From: GCA-2746605 sp963710615
GTDB lineage: Bacteria; Bacteroidota; Ignavibacteria; Ignavibacteriales; Melioribacteraceae
Assembly: GCA_963710615.1 (NCBI GenBank)
Contig: CAVQBF010000027.1
Coordinates: forward strand, 62,001-126,000
DNA length: 64,000 nucleotides
Reading direction: 5' to 3'
The position numbers were made by a program, and so were the translations under genes. Shown here piece after piece: positions 18,151-26,255 of the stretch; the first letter of the stretch is position 1; each line of letters starts with the position of its first letter. The notes under the pieces are model-generated. The model saw only the letters and a list, made by a program, of their open reading frames with translations. It was not told where the DNA came from and made no database searches.

Positions 18151-18537
18151 TTAAACTCTTCTACGTTTTGGTGGTCTGCAACCATTATGTGGAATAGGAG
18201 TAATATCTTTAATTGACATTATGTGTAAACCTGCAGTGTTTAATGCTCTAATTGCAGCATCTCTTCCTGATCCTGGACCCTTAACAAAAACATCAACTCT
18301 TTTTAGTCCTAAATCAACCGCTTCTTTAGCCGCAGCTTCAGAAGTCACTTGAGCAGCAAAAGGTGTATTTTTTCTAGAACCTTTAAAGCCGTTCTTTCCG
18401 GCTGATGACCATGAAATGGTATTGCCGTAAACATCTGTTATTGTAACCAATACATTATTAAAAGATGCTTTAATGTGAGCAAGCCCAACTGCATCAACAT
18501 GAACTTTCTTTTTAGATTTTCTTGTAACTTTTGCCAA
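18151..18537 (-). CDS. rpsK: Small ribosomal subunit protein uS11
   Basis: 128 residues of the 30S platform protein. Conserved ASFNNVLVTITDVYGNTISWSS, GPGSGRDAAIRAL and the basic C-terminus PHNGCRPPKRRRV are all present. The length is normal for the family. It lies between rpsM and rpsD in the standard alpha-operon order. Confidence 0.98.
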   Translation of the reverse strand: MAKVTRKSKKKVHVDAVGLAHIKASFNNVLVTITDVYGNTISWSSAGKNGFKGSRKNTPFAAQVTSEAAAKEAVDLGLKRVDVFVKGPGSGRDAAIRALNTAGLHIMSIKDITPIPHNGCRPPKRRRV

Positions 18538-18578
18538 GTTAAAAACTCCTATAGCTATAATTAATTATCAATTTAATA

Positions 18579-18956
18579 TTATTTTGGTGCTTTCTTTTTG
18601 CCAGCGACTGTTCTCTTTTTACCCTTTCTTGTGCGAGAATTAGTTTTGGTCCTTTGACCTCTAACTGGTAAACCACGTCTGTGTCGCAAACCTCTATAGG
18701 TTCCAATATCCATTAACCTTTTAATATTTTGCTGAACTTCACTTCTTAAAGCACCTTCAACCTTCAATTCAGCAGTCATAATTGCTCTTACTTTAGCAAC
18801 TTCTTCTTCAGTAAGGTCTAAAACTTTTTTATTAGGATCTACTGCTGCTTTTTCTAAAATTTCTAACGCAGTATGCTGACCAATTCCATAAATGTAGGTT
18901 AATCCTATATAAGCTTTTTTCTGTTTTGGTAAATCAATTCCTGCAATCCTAGCCAA
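18579..18956 (-). CDS. rpsM: Small ribosomal subunit protein uS13
   Basis: 125 residues of the 30S head protein that contacts the P-site tRNA and the 50S subunit. Starts ARIAGIDLPKQKKAYIGLTYIYG, contains the HhH-like IGTYRGLRHRRGLPVRGQRT region and ends in a lysine/arginine tail. 23 bases after rpmJ. Confidence 0.98.
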   Translation of the reverse strand: MARIAGIDLPKQKKAYIGLTYIYGIGQHTALEILEKAAVDPNKKVLDLTEEEVAKVRAIMTAELKVEGALRSEVQQNIKRLMDIGTYRGLRHRRGLPVRGQRTKTNSRTRKGKKRTVAGKKKAPK

Positions 18957-18979
18957 ATTACTATTCTCCTAAATTTCTT

Positions 18980-19093
18980 TTAACCTTGACGTTGTTTGTG
19001 TTTTGGGTTCTTACAGATTACTCTGACAGTCCCATTTCTTTTAATAATTTTACAATGGTCGCACATTTTTTTTACAGATGCCCGAACTTTCAT
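18980..19093 (-). CDS. rpmJ: Large ribosomal subunit protein bL36 (zinc form)
   Basis: A 37-residue gene read directly from the sequence between infA and rpsM. It begins MKVRASVKKMCDHCK and ends CKNPKHKQRQG. Cys11, Cys14, Cys27 and His32 form the CxxC...C...H zinc ribbon of the C+ type bL36. ATG start 10 bases after infA and a TAA stop. Its position infA-rpmJ-rpsM is the common bacterial order. Confidence 0.96.
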   Translation of the reverse strand: MKVRASVKKMCDHCKIIKRNGTVRVICKNPKHKQRQG

Positions 19094-19103
19094 AGTAGCT
19101 CCG

Positions 19104-19322
19104 TTATTTATACCTATATGTAATTCTACCTTTATTTAAATCATATGGTGATAATTCAATAGCAACTTTATCACCGACTAATATTTTAATAAAATGCATC
19201 CTCATCTTACCGGAAATATGAGCCAATATTTCGTGTCCGTTTTCAAGCTTTACCTTAAAGTGTGCATTTGGTAAAGTTTCTGTGATAACGCCGTCGACCT
19301 TTATTGATTCTTGTTTTGCCAT
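19104..19322 (-). CDS. infA: Translation initiation factor IF-1
   Basis: 72 residues, a single OB-fold protein that blocks the ribosomal A site during initiation. Conserved GVITETLPNAHFKVKLENGHEILAHISGKMR and the C-terminal SPYDLNKGRITYRYK are seen. ATG start, four bases after the map stop. Confidence 0.98.
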   Translation of the reverse strand: MAKQESIKVDGVITETLPNAHFKVKLENGHEILAHISGKMRMHFIKILVGDKVAIELSPYDLNKGRITYRYK

Positions 19323-19325
19323 TAA

Positions 19326-20087
19326 TTAACAGACCGATAATATTTCTGGATAATTATTTATTATTGCAACTGTATGCTCAAAATGAGCAGATGCTTTTCT
19401 ATCTCTTGTTAAAACTGTCCAGCCATCATTTGCGACAGTAACTTCATATGTGCCAATATTTATCATTGGCTCAATTGCAATGGTCATTCCATTTTTAATT
19501 TTTGGACCACTATTAGCTTTTCCAAAATTTGGAATTTGCGGATCTTCATGTAAATACTTTCCAACTCCATGTCCGCATAAATCTCTTACAATAGAAAAAC
19601 CATGACTTTCAATATATTCTTGAATTGAAGCCGAAATATCTCCAATTCTATTTTCAACTTTTGCTTGCTCTATACCTAAATAAAGCGACTTCTCAGTAGC
19701 TTCTAATAATTTGAGTTTTTCTTCTTCAACATCGCCAATGGCAATTGTTATTGCAGCGTCTCCAAAATAACCATTTTTTTCAACACCAACATCTATTGAT
19801 AAAAGATCACCATTTTCCAAAACTCTGTTACTCGGAATTCCATGAACAACTTCTTCATTTATTGAAGCACAGATTGTCCCAGGAAAATCAATAGCACCAG
19901 CCTGAGAATAACCTTTGAAAGCAGGTATTCCATCATTACTTCGTATATAATCCTCAGCTATTGTATCTAGCTCTGTAGTCGTTTTACCAACTTCGGCATA
20001 TCTTTTAACAAGTTGTAATGTTTCAGCTACTATCTTGGCACTCTCTCTGATATAATCAATCTCTTTTTTACTTTTAATAATTATCAC
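19326..20087 (-). CDS. map: Type I methionine aminopeptidase
   Basis: Removes the initiator methionine from nascent proteins. 253 residues of the pita-bread metallopeptidase fold. Metal ligands can be placed: Asp in LLSIDVGVEKNGYFGDAAI (two Asp), His in CGHGVGKYLHEDPQIPNFG, and Glu in TIAIEPM and HFEHTVAI. Type I because there is no insert. It follows secY by 10 bases; the adk gene often found between secY and map is absent here. Confidence 0.97.
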   Translation of the reverse strand: MIIIKSKKEIDYIRESAKIVAETLQLVKRYAEVGKTTTELDTIAEDYIRSNDGIPAFKGYSQAGAIDFPGTICASINEEVVHGIPSNRVLENGDLLSIDVGVEKNGYFGDAAITIAIGDVEEEKLKLLEATEKSLYLGIEQAKVENRIGDISASIQEYIESHGFSIVRDLCGHGVGKYLHEDPQIPNFGKANSGPKIKNGMTIAIEPMINIGTYEVTVANDGWTVLTRDRKASAHFEHTVAIINNYPEILSVC

Positions 20088-20097
20088 AATTAACCAA

Positions 20098-21435
20098 CTA
20101 TCTACGACCTTTCATCTTGCCAGATTTCATAAAACCATCATAATGACGCATAAGTAAATGAGATTCTACTTGCTGAAGTGTATCAAGAGCAACACCAACC
20201 ATAATCAATAAACTTGTTCCACCAAAAAATTGAGCAAAACTACCTGACACACCTAAACGAGAAACAAAAGCCGGTAAAATAGCAACTATTGCTAAAAATA
20301 TTGAACCAGGTAAGGTGATTTTCGTCAAAATATTATCAATAAACTCAGACGTTTGTTTACCAGGTCTAATTCCCGGAACAAAACCTCCTTGTTTTTTCAT
20401 AGTTTCTGCAACTTCTTGGGGATTAAAAGCGATAGCGGTGTAAAAATAAGTAAAGAACACTATTATAATTGCATATATAAAAGAATAAGTAAAGCTGGTG
20501 TAATTAAAATATCCGGCTAAACTTTGCATAAATTCATTGTTTGGGAAAAATGATAAAACCGTACTTGGTAGAAACATTATCGCCTGAGCAAAAATAATTG
20601 GCATAACTCCAGCTGTATTTACTCTTAGAGGAATGTACTGTGTAACACCTCCGTACACTTTTCTGCCAACTACTCTTTTAGCATATTGAACAGGTATTCT
20701 TCTTGTTCCCTGAGTTACTAAAACAATACCTGCAATAATAAAGCCCATAAAAACTAATATCGCAATTTCAATTACTATATTTCTTGTACCAGCATCAATT
20801 AATCTAATTTCATCCAAAATTGCAAAGGGCAAAAGATTAATGATATTAATAAAAATAATAAGTGAAATTCCATTCCCAATACCTTTTTCAGTAATTTGCT
20901 CACCCATCCACATCATAAATACGGTACCAGCAACTAAAAGTATTACTGATGAAATTACAAATCCAACACCTCTAATTTCCTCAGGAACAACTGAGACACC
21001 ATTAAAAGAAGTATTCATAATAACACCGGTTACAACACCTAAACTTTGGAACAAAGAAATTAAAACAGTTCCATATCTTGTAAGCTGAGTAATCTTCTTT
21101 CTACCTTCTTCTCCTTCTTTCTGGAGTTTCTGGAAATAAGGAATAACTGCTCCACCAAGCTGAATAATAATAGAGGCAGAAATGTAAGGCATAATCCCCA
21201 GAGCAAAAATAGCTGCATTAGAAAATGCCCCACCTGCAAACATATCATACAAACCAAGCAAATTATCAGTTGTTTTGTTTGCCATCGCTTCAGCTAAAAG
21301 ATATGAATCGATGCCGGGCAATGTAATATGAGCACCAACTCTAACAATAACTAATAATCCAAGAGTATAGAGAATTCTGTCTCTTAATTCTTGAATTTTA
21401 AAAACATTGCGGAAAGTATCCTGAATTTTACCCAT
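20098..21435 (-). CDS. secY: Preprotein translocase subunit SecY
   Basis: 445-residue channel-forming subunit of the Sec translocon with ten transmembrane segments. The plug/TM2 region LGLYDMFAGGAFSNAAIFALGIMPYISASIIIQL is at about residues 60-95. The cytoplasmic loop GTRRIPVQYAKRVVGRKVYGG near 245 and the C-terminal MRHYDGFMKSGKMKGRR are also present. Partner secE lies 25 kb upstream in the same cluster. Confidence 0.97.
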   Translation of the reverse strand: MGKIQDTFRNVFKIQELRDRILYTLGLLVIVRVGAHITLPGIDSYLLAEAMANKTTDNLLGLYDMFAGGAFSNAAIFALGIMPYISASIIIQLGGAVIPYFQKLQKEGEEGRKKITQLTRYGTVLISLFQSLGVVTGVIMNTSFNGVSVVPEEIRGVGFVISSVILLVAGTVFMMWMGEQITEKGIGNGISLIIFINIINLLPFAILDEIRLIDAGTRNIVIEIAILVFMGFIIAGIVLVTQGTRRIPVQYAKRVVGRKVYGGVTQYIPLRVNTAGVMPIIFAQAIMFLPSTVLSFFPNNEFMQSLAGYFNYTSFTYSFIYAIIIVFFTYFYTAIAFNPQEVAETMKKQGGFVPGIRPGKQTSEFIDNILTKITLPGSIFLAIVAILPAFVSRLGVSGSFAQFFGGTSLLIMVGVALDTLQQVESHLLMRHYDGFMKSGKMKGRR

Positions 21436-21439
21436 TAAA

Positions 21440-21895
21440 TTAGATCTCTTTTATGCTACCACCGGCAGCTTCAATTTTTTCTTTTGCAGATTTACTAAAA
21501 TATTTTACTTCAACATTTAATTTTGCTTTAAGCTCACCATTACCAAGTAATTTAAATGGGGCATCTAATTTTTTAATTACACCATTCTCAAATAATACTT
21601 GAGCATTAACAGTGTCTTTGATTTTCTTATCATCAACCAATTTTTGAAGTTTTTCAATATTAACTGCTTGATAATTAACTTTGAAAATATTTGTAAAACC
21701 ACGCTTAGGAACTCTTCTCTGCAGAGGCATTTGACCCCCTTCGAACCAAGCTCTATATTTAAAGCCGGAACGTGATCTTTGGCCGTTCATACCTTTTGTA
21801 GCAGTACCGCCTCTACCAGTCCCTTCGCCACGACCAATTCTTTTTCTATTTTTTACTGAACCTTCAGCATATTTAAGATTACTTAAAATATCCAT
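21440..21895 (-). CDS. rplO: Large ribosomal subunit protein uL15
   Basis: 151 residues from the ATG at 21895 (MDILSNLKYAEGS); a TTG two codons upstream is possible but less likely. Contains the glycine/arginine-rich N-terminus RKRIGRGEGTGRGGTATKGMNGQRSRSG that threads into 23S rRNA, and RVPKRGFTN. Between rpmD and secY. Confidence 0.96.
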   Translation of the reverse strand: MDILSNLKYAEGSVKNRKRIGRGEGTGRGGTATKGMNGQRSRSGFKYRAWFEGGQMPLQRRVPKRGFTNIFKVNYQAVNIEKLQKLVDDKKIKDTVNAQVLFENGVIKKLDAPFKLLGNGELKAKLNVEVKYFSKSAKEKIEAAGGSIKEI

Positions 21896-21903
21896 TTTCA
21901 ACC

Positions 21904-22092
21904 TTAATCTTTAATTTTTTCCACTGTAACTAAATGGGAAACTTTATTAACCATTCCTCTAATTTGAGGAGTGTCATTATGTGTTTTAGAGTAGTTAGGT
22001 CTTCCTAAACCAAGTGCCTTAATTGTTAACTTCTGGTCTTTTGGTCGATCAATAACACTTTTTGTCTGAGTAATTTTTATCTTCATTCTCAT
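21904..22092 (-). CDS. rpmD: Large ribosomal subunit protein uL30
   Basis: About 60 residues: MKIKITQTKSVIDRPKDQKLTIKALGLGR, then PQIRGMVNKVSHLV. Two ATG codons (22092 and 22086) and a TTG (22095) are possible starts. AAGGA sits four bases before 22092 and ten before 22086, so either may be used. Between rpsE and rplO as usual. Confidence 0.94.
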   Translation of the reverse strand: MRMKIKITQTKSVIDRPKDQKLTIKALGLGRPNYSKTHNDTPQIRGMVNKVSHLVTVEKIKD

Positions 22093-22103
22093 CAATTCCT
22101 TAA

Positions 22104-22610
22104 TTAAACACTGAATAACTGGCTAATTTCAATATCCCTCTTATTAGCCATTGTTTTTGCATCAATTAAATTTAATAAACCCTGCAATGTCGCTTTAACT
22201 TGGTTATGAGGATTACTTGACCCTAAAGACTTTGTTAAAATATCTTGAACACCTGCCATTTCCAAAACAGCTCTAACTCCACCTCCGGCAATAAGACCGG
22301 TACCAGGAGACGCAGGTTTTAGAAGAACTTTTCCAGCGCCATATTTACCAATAATCGTATGTGGAATAGTTCCCTTGTGTAAAGATATTCTATAAACATT
22401 TTTCTTAGCATCATCAATACCTTTAGAAATAGCATCTGTTACTTCATTAGCTTTTCCTAAACCAACACCAACGTGACCATCACTGTCTCCAACAACGACT
22501 ATGGCATTAAAACTAAATCTTCTACCGCCTTTAACAACCTTAGCAACACGATTAATATGTACTACTTTTTCTTTTAGTGCATCTAATCCGCTAACTTTTT
22601 TATGCTTCAA
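22104..22610 (-). CDS. rpsE: Small ribosomal subunit protein uS5
   Basis: 168 residues with the N-terminal double-stranded RNA-binding domain (VVHINRVAKVVKGGRRFSFNAIVVVGD) and the C-terminal domain with KPASPGTGLIAGGGVRAVLEMAG. Involved in decoding accuracy and mRNA unwinding at entry. It is separated from rplR by an embedded tRNA-Gln gene, which is unusual for the spc operon. Confidence 0.97.
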   Translation of the reverse strand: MKHKKVSGLDALKEKVVHINRVAKVVKGGRRFSFNAIVVVGDSDGHVGVGLGKANEVTDAISKGIDDAKKNVYRISLHKGTIPHTIIGKYGAGKVLLKPASPGTGLIAGGGVRAVLEMAGVQDILTKSLGSSNPHNQVKATLQGLLNLIDAKTMANKRDIEISQLFSV

Positions 22611-22638
22611 TTTTTACTCCTTAGTTTCAGAATTTTTG

Positions 22639-22709
22639 TTGCCGGAAGAGGATTCGAACCTCTACAGACGGCGTCAAAGGCCGTTGTCCTACCATTAGAC
22701 GATCCGGCA
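22639..22709 (-). tRNA. tRNA-Gln (anticodon TTG)
   Basis: A complete 71-base cloverleaf on the minus strand. The 7-bp acceptor TGCCGGA / TCCGGCA has discriminator A, and the D-arm is GTCTAATGGTAGGAC. The anticodon stem ACGGC / GCCGT encloses loop CTTTGAC (anticodon TTG, reading CAA), and the T-arm is AGAGG TTCGAAT CCTCT. CCA is not encoded. It lies inside the ribosomal protein operon between rplR (15 bases) and rpsE (28 bases), on the same strand, so it must be excised from the ribosomal mRNA or have its own promoter. Confidence 0.96.
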
Positions 22710-22724
22710 ATGAGATATATTACA

Positions 22725-23078
22725 TTAAAATTTAAGTCCGCCCTCTCTAGCGCCTTCAGCAATTGCTTGAACTCTTCCATGGTAGCGATAACCACTACGA
22801 TCAAAAACAATTGTTTTTATTCCTTTTTCACTAGCTTTTTCAGCAATCAATTTACCAACAACCTTACCTTTTTCAGTTTTATTTTTTGCCTTACCAATTT
22901 CCTTTTCAATTTCTTTAGAAAGTGATGAAGCCGCAGCTAATGTAACGCCTGATGTATCATCAATAATCTGAGCATAAATTTGCTTTAGACTCTTGAAAAC
23001 AGCCATTCTTGGTCTATCAGCTGTACCAGTAATTTTTTTTCGAACTCTAATCTTCTTTTTTAATCTTTTAGTACTCAT
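22725..23078 (-). CDS. rplR: Large ribosomal subunit protein uL18
   Basis: 117 residues, 5S rRNA-binding protein of the central protuberance. Conserved RPRMAVFKSLKQIYAQIIDD, and the C-terminal FDRSGYRYHGRVQAIAEGAREGGL. Between rplF and the embedded tRNA-Gln. Confidence 0.97.
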   Translation of the reverse strand: MSTKRLKKKIRVRKKITGTADRPRMAVFKSLKQIYAQIIDDTSGVTLAAASSLSKEIEKEIGKAKNKTEKGKVVGKLIAEKASEKGIKTIVFDRSGYRYHGRVQAIAEGAREGGLKF

Positions 23079-23094
23079 TTTACCTTATAAACTC

Positions 23095-23631
23095 CTATTT
23101 ACCGGCTGTTTTACCTGCTTTTCTGATAATTGTTTCATTAGAATATTTAATACCTTTTCCTTTATATGGTTCAGGTTTTCTAAAAGATCGAATTTTTGCA
23201 GCAATTTGTCCAACTAGCTCTTTATCACACCCGCTAATTTTTATTTGTGTTGGTGTAACAGCTTCAATTTTTATCTCATCCGGAGGGACGAAATAAATTG
23301 GATGCGAGTAACCAATTGTTAAAAGCAAATTTTTATCTTTTTGTTCAGCCTTATATCCAACACCAACTATATCCAAAGTTTTACTGAAGCCCGCTGAAAC
23401 ACCTTCAACCATATTGTTTATTAGAGCTCTAGTTAATCCATGCAGCGCTCTATTCTCTCTAAGGTCGTTTGGCCTCGTTACCAGAACTTCTTCACCTTCA
23501 ACATTAATATCAATGTTAGAATGAAATGTTTTTTCTAATTGTCCAAATTTACCTTTAACGGTTAAAGTATTACCCTTTTTTGTAAACTCTACATCTTTAA
23601 TATTTATTGGTTTTTTACCAACTCTTGACAC
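23095..23631 (-). CDS. rplF: Large ribosomal subunit protein uL6
   Basis: 178 residues forming the duplicated uL6 fold near the sarcin-ricin loop. Starts SRVGKKPINI, has the mid-protein ALHGLTRALINNMVEGVSAGFSK and the C-terminal signature PEPYKGKGIKYSNETIIRKAGK. Between rpsH and rplR. Confidence 0.98.
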   Translation of the reverse strand: MSRVGKKPINIKDVEFTKKGNTLTVKGKFGQLEKTFHSNIDINVEGEEVLVTRPNDLRENRALHGLTRALINNMVEGVSAGFSKTLDIVGVGYKAEQKDKNLLLTIGYSHPIYFVPPDEIKIEAVTPTQIKISGCDKELVGQIAAKIRSFRKPEPYKGKGIKYSNETIIRKAGKTAGK

Positions 23632-23651
23632 GACTCAACTCCGTAAATAAA

Positions 23652-24047
23652 TTACCAAATGTGGCAGATTACTTCGCCACCAACTGATTCATTTTTTGCT
23701 TGTTTATCTGTTAGCAATCCCTTCGAAGTAGAAAGAATAGCCAAACCCAATCCATTTAATACTCTTGGTAAATCTTCTTTTCCAACATAAGAACGTAAAC
23801 CCGGAGTACTTATTTTTTTAAGTCCAGAAATAGAAGGTTCACCATTTTTATATTTTAAATGAATTCTAATAATATTTTGTTTTGTATCTTCAATAACGTT
23901 GAAATCTTTAATAAAACTGTTTTCTTTAAGGATTTCAGTCATTTTCAATTTCATTTTTGAAGATGGAATATCAACATATTTCTTTTTTGCATGTAAAGCA
24001 TTTCTAACTCTTGTCAAAAAATCTGCAATCGGATCTGTAACTGGCAT
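23652..24047 (-). CDS. rpsH: Small ribosomal subunit protein uS8
   Basis: 131 residues. N-terminal DPIADFLTRVRNA and the C-terminal LSTSKGLLTDKQAKNESVGGEVICHIW 16S-binding element are intact. In other bacteria uS8 represses the spc operon by binding its mRNA; no such site was identified here. Confidence 0.98.
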   Translation of the reverse strand: MPVTDPIADFLTRVRNALHAKKKYVDIPSSKMKLKMTEILKENSFIKDFNVIEDTKQNIIRIHLKYKNGEPSISGLKKISTPGLRSYVGKEDLPRVLNGLGLAILSTSKGLLTDKQAKNESVGGEVICHIW

Positions 24048-24063
24048 TTATTATTCTCCTCTT

Positions 24064-24333
24064 TTACCAACTAGCTTTCTTAATTCCTGGAATTTCACCT
24101 TTGAGAGCCATCTCTCTAAAAACTAATCTTGACACTCCAAATTTACTAATATAACCTCTAGGTCTTCCTGTCATTACACATCTATTTCTCAGCCGTATTG
24201 GCGATGAATTTCTTGGTAATTTCTGTAATTCATCCCATTCACCTTTAGCTTTAAGTTCTTTTCTCAAATCGGCATATTTATCAACTAATTGTTGTCTTTT
24301 TTCTTCTCTAGCAATTAAGCATTTTCTTGACAT
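24064..24333 (-). CDS. rpsN: Small ribosomal subunit protein uS14 (zinc-free form)
   Basis: 89 residues of the longer C-minus form: no CxxC...CxxC ribbon, but the conserved PRNSSPIRLRNRCVMTGRPRG and FREMALKGEIPGIKKASW are present. This form is typical of Bacteroidetes/Chlorobi. Between rplE and rpsH. Confidence 0.97.
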   Translation of the reverse strand: MSRKCLIAREEKRQQLVDKYADLRKELKAKGEWDELQKLPRNSSPIRLRNRCVMTGRPRGYISKFGVSRLVFREMALKGEIPGIKKASW

Positions 24334-24345
24334 ATACTTCCTTAA

Positions 24346-24987
24346 TTATCCGTTATTAATTTCTTTTTTCTTAAATGGAAATTTAAAGGCTTTTAATAAT
24401 TCATAAGCTTCATTATCAGTTTTAGAGCTTGTTACAAATGTAATATCCATTCCAAGAACTTTAGATATTTTATCAATATTTATTTCCGGAAAAATGATTT
24501 GTTCTTTAACACCCAAAGTATAATTTCCTCTTCCATCAAAGGATTTATCGGAAACACCTCTAAAGTCTCTGATTCTTGGCATGACAACAGTAACTAATCT
24601 ATCTAAAAATTCATACATTCTTTCGCGGCGTAATGTAACCATAGCACCAATTTTCATTCCTTCACGAAGTTTGAAATTAGAAATAGCTTTTTTAGCAATT
24701 CTAACACTAGACTTCTGACCAGTAATAGTTTCAAGATCTTTTATCGCTTCATCCAAAACTTTAGAATCTTGAACAGCTGCTCCGACACCCATATTAACAA
24801 CTATTTTCTGTAATTTAGGAACTTCCATAACACTTTTGTATGAAAATTGCTTCATCAATGCCGGTACAATTTCGTTTTTATATTTTTCAAATAACCTAGG
24901 AGTTATTTTTACTTCAGCCACTTCTTTCTTTGCTGATTCCTTTGGTACATCTTGCTTTTTATTTGATTTTTTTGTTTTCTCTGCCAT
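24346..24987 (-). CDS. rplE: Large ribosomal subunit protein uL5 with N-terminal extension
   Basis: 213 residues from the ATG at 24987, preceded by GAGAAG; a TTG further upstream (25005) is less likely. The core, starting TPRLFEKYKNEIVPALM near residue 29, contains VPKLQKIVVNMGVG, ISNFKLREGMKIG and FRGVSDKSFDGRGNYTLGV. The first 28 residues are a lysine-rich, probably disordered tail absent from most uL5 proteins, whose usual length is about 180. No internal ATG exists near the normal start, so the extension looks genuine. Confidence 0.95.
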   Translation of the reverse strand: MAEKTKKSNKKQDVPKESAKKEVAEVKITPRLFEKYKNEIVPALMKQFSYKSVMEVPKLQKIVVNMGVGAAVQDSKVLDEAIKDLETITGQKSSVRIAKKAISNFKLREGMKIGAMVTLRRERMYEFLDRLVTVVMPRIRDFRGVSDKSFDGRGNYTLGVKEQIIFPEINIDKISKVLGMDITFVTSSKTDNEAYELLKAFKFPFKKKEINNG

Positions 24988-25011
24988 TTTCTTCTCAATA
25001 ATCAATTTTTG

Positions 25012-25338
25012 TTATGCTAACATTTCTCCGCTAACTCTACTAATCCTAACTGATCTTTTCTTACCAGTTTTTTCATCGATAATAATTTTTTTACCAATTT
25101 TAGTGGCTTCATTACTCTTAGGGTCAAGAATCATAACATTAGAAGCTTCAATTGGTGATTCTTTCTCAATAATTCCACCTTGTGGATTTTGCTGACTAGC
25201 TTTTGTGTGTCTTTTTCTAAGATTAACACCTTCAATTATAACTCTATTTTTCTTTGGAAATACTTTTAGAATTTTTCCGGTTTTCCCCTTAAAGTTTCCA
25301 GAAATTACAATTACATTATCTTCTTTTTTAAGTTTCAT
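25012..25338 (-). CDS. rplX: Large ribosomal subunit protein uL24
   Basis: 108 residues. The N-terminal KOW motif KKEDNVIVISGNFKGKTGKILKVFPKKNRVIIEGVN and the conserved PQGGIIEKESPIEASNVM are visible. Assembly initiator of the 50S subunit. Between rplN and rplE. Confidence 0.97.
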   Translation of the reverse strand: MKLKKEDNVIVISGNFKGKTGKILKVFPKKNRVIIEGVNLRKRHTKASQQNPQGGIIEKESPIEASNVMILDPKSNEATKIGKKIIIDEKTGKKRSVRISRVSGEMLA

Positions 25339-25350
25339 TAATTTTCCTCT

Positions 25351-25719
25351 TTATAAAACTTCAGGCGCTAGTGAAATTATTTTCATAAATTTTTTATCTC
25401 TCAATTCTCTAGCAACCGGGCCAAATATTCTAGTTCCTCTTGGTTCATCTTGAGCGTTTAGTAGTACAGCAGCATTTTCATCAAATCTGATATAAGAACC
25501 ATCTGTACGTCTTACTTCTTTTTTGGTTCTAACTATAACGGCTTTGGATATTTCACCTTTTTTTACTCCGCCATTAGGTAAGGCTGTTTTAACGGAAACA
25601 ACAACTAAGTCGCCAACTCCAGCATAACGTCTGTTACTGCCGCCCAATACTCTAATACATCTTACTTTTTTTGCGCCGGAATTATCAGCGACTACTAAAT
25701 TTGATTCTTCTTGTATCAT
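25351..25719 (-). CDS. rplN: Large ribosomal subunit protein uL14
   Basis: 122 residues, exactly the family length. IQEESNLVVADNSGAKKVRCIRVLGG at the N-terminus and NAQDEPRGTRIFGPVARELR near residue 90 are diagnostic. Between rpsQ and rplX. Confidence 0.98.
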   Translation of the reverse strand: MIQEESNLVVADNSGAKKVRCIRVLGGSNRRYAGVGDLVVVSVKTALPNGGVKKGEISKAVIVRTKKEVRRTDGSYIRFDENAAVLLNAQDEPRGTRIFGPVARELRDKKFMKIISLAPEVL

Positions 25720-25744
25720 TTATGGTAAACTCCCTATACAGACC

Positions 25745-26002
25745 TTATTTAGCTTTCTCAATAATTTCAACTAAACGCCACTTTTTATTTTTACTTAATG
25801 GTCTTGTCTCCATTAATTTAACTGTATCACCAATTCCACATTCATTATTTTCATCGTGAGCCATGAGCTTAGTGGTCTTTTTGAAATATTTTTTATAGAT
25901 AGGATGTGCAACTTTTCTTTCCATTGCAACCAAAATACTCTTATTCATTTTAGTTGAAACTACAACACCTATTCTTGATTTTCTTAAGTTCCGATTTTCC
26001 AT
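25745..26002 (-). CDS. rpsQ: Small ribosomal subunit protein uS17
   Basis: 85 residues with an OB fold. RKSRIGVVVSTKMNKSILVAMERKVAHPIYKKY and the later HDENNECGIGDTVKLMETRPLSKNKKWRL match the family. Between rpmC and rplN. Confidence 0.97.
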   Translation of the reverse strand: MENRNLRKSRIGVVVSTKMNKSILVAMERKVAHPIYKKYFKKTTKLMAHDENNECGIGDTVKLMETRPLSKNKKWRLVEIIEKAK

Positions 26003-26022
26003 TTATCTAGAATTTCTCCCGG

Positions 26023-26238
26023 TTATATTTCTTTTGTTTCTGAAGATGATTTTAATTGTCTTTCTCTTATTACAGTCTTTAACCTTGCAATATCTTTCTT
26101 AGCAATACTTAACTTAGCTGTATTAGTTAAGTTTTTTAATTCATGTTGAAATTTTAGATCTATTAAATTATCTTCTTCTTCTTCAATTCTTTTCTGAATT
26201 TCTTCATCAGACATTTCAAGTATTTCGTACATTTTCAT
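26023..26238 (-). CDS. rpmC: Large ribosomal subunit protein uL29
   Basis: 71 residues, a two-helix protein at the exit tunnel: EILEMSDEEIQKRIEEEEDNLIDLKFQHELKNLTNTAKL and KKDIARLKTVIRERQL. Between rplP and rpsQ. Confidence 0.95.
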   Translation of the reverse strand: MKMYEILEMSDEEIQKRIEEEEDNLIDLKFQHELKNLTNTAKLSIAKKDIARLKTVIRERQLKSSSETKEI

Positions 26239-26255
26239 TTATAATCTACCTTCAA

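Noticed and set aside
22602..22925. Plus-strand open frame of 107 codons over tRNA-Gln and rplR
   Set aside because: Antisense of tRNA-Gln (RGFEPLQTASKAVVLPLDDPA-type artefact) and of rplR; no ribosome binding site.
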